Of a DNA stretch of 5,765 nt, positions 5,571 through 5,765 are shown piece after piece. Every line of letters starts with the position of its first letter. Position 1 is the first letter of the stretch. Location of the stretch: NCBI GenBank assembly GCA_004557805.1, contig SFFS01000160.1, positions 1 to 5,765 of the forward strand. Reading direction: 5' to 3'. Under the pieces are notes generated by a model. The model did not search any database. It was not told the DNA's origin and was given only the letters and a program-made list of their open reading frames with translations. The translations under genes and the position numbers were made by a program. The stretch is from Clostridiales bacterium (GTDB taxonomy: Bacteria; Bacillota; Clostridia; Christensenellales; Aristaeellaceae).

Positions 5571-5765
5571 GATGGAAAAAGCGAACGATACAGTGCTCGT
5601 CGCGCTCGTATCGGACAGCGGCTCCACGCCCCGCGGAAGCGGCAGCCAGATGCTCGTAGGCCGCCATGGGCGGCTGACGGGGACGATCGGCGGAGGCGCG
5701 GTGGAAAAGCGCAGCGAAGAAATGGCGCTTGCGCTGCTGGCAGAAAAGCGCTCCGCGCTACATAC
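5539..5765 (+). CDS. xdhC: XdhC/CoxI family molybdenum hydroxylase maturation factor (N-terminal part, cut by the window)
   Basis: Translation from ATG 5539 gives 75 residues to the window edge without a stop. They show the XdhC/CoxI N-terminal signatures GSTPRGSGSQMLV (residues 28-40) and GTIGGGAVE (48-56). Members bind the molybdenum cofactor, promote its sulfuration and hand it to xanthine dehydrogenase-type enzymes. GGAGGA (5525-5530) lies eight bases upstream. The gene starts inside the end of the methyltransferase gene in another frame, a tight coupling typical of one operon. The C-terminal NAD-binding-like half lies beyond the window. The family call is secure; which enzyme it serves is not shown here. 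Confidence 0.93.
   Translation, partial: MRTIFAQLLYEMEKANDTVLVALVSDSGSTPRGSGSQMLVGRHGRLTGTIGGGAVEKRSEEMALALLAEKRSALH

Overview
The window looks like a chromosomal segment of a GC-rich Gram-positive anaerobe, most likely a gut-type member of the Clostridia. The evidence is a cell-wall-anchor (sortase) signal, strong AGGAGG-type ribosome binding sites, a cytosolic serine hydrolase next to an AraC regulator, and a molybdenum-hydroxylase maturation cluster. This placement is inferred from gene content, with no marker gene to confirm it. All real genes lie on the + strand, and both edge genes are cut by the window.

Left part (1-1862). The first gene is the C-terminal end of a surface protein: an extracellular beta-type domain, a Ser/Gly/Pro linker, an MPRTG sortase motif, a membrane helix and a basic tail. 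A 235-base gap follows. It holds a near-perfect extended -10 promoter and, about 100 bases further on, a strong intrinsic terminator hairpin that lies BEFORE the next ribosome binding site. Then comes an AraC-family regulator (cupin sensor plus double helix-turn-helix), closed by a GC-rich hairpin.

Middle (1909-3759). One continuous reading frame encodes an apparently complete class C-like serine hydrolase (SxxK, Tyr-Asn and GDGAFGQ motifs plus a C-terminal sandwich domain). It is joined in frame, at about residue 465, to the C-terminal three quarters of a MocA/MobA-like nucleotidyltransferase. The missing part is the N-terminal LAAGxxxRMG..K nucleotide-binding segment. This is either a genuine deletion fusion that probably inactivated the transferase, or a chimeric assembly join. 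It is the main oddity of the window.

Right part (3756-5765). Three tightly packed genes follow (4-base overlap, 6-base gap, 32-base overlap): a histidine phosphatase fused to an HD phosphohydrolase, a class I SAM-dependent methyltransferase, and the N-terminus of an XdhC/CoxI maturation factor. With the MocA-like segment they make a plausible operon for building or inserting the molybdopterin cytosine dinucleotide cofactor of a xanthine dehydrogenase/aldehyde oxidoreductase-type enzyme. The structural subunits are not in the window. The phosphatase-HD protein and the methyltransferase have no assigned role in that pathway that I can name, and are the best candidates for undescribed biology here. 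The right part is visibly GC-richer than the regulator on the left.
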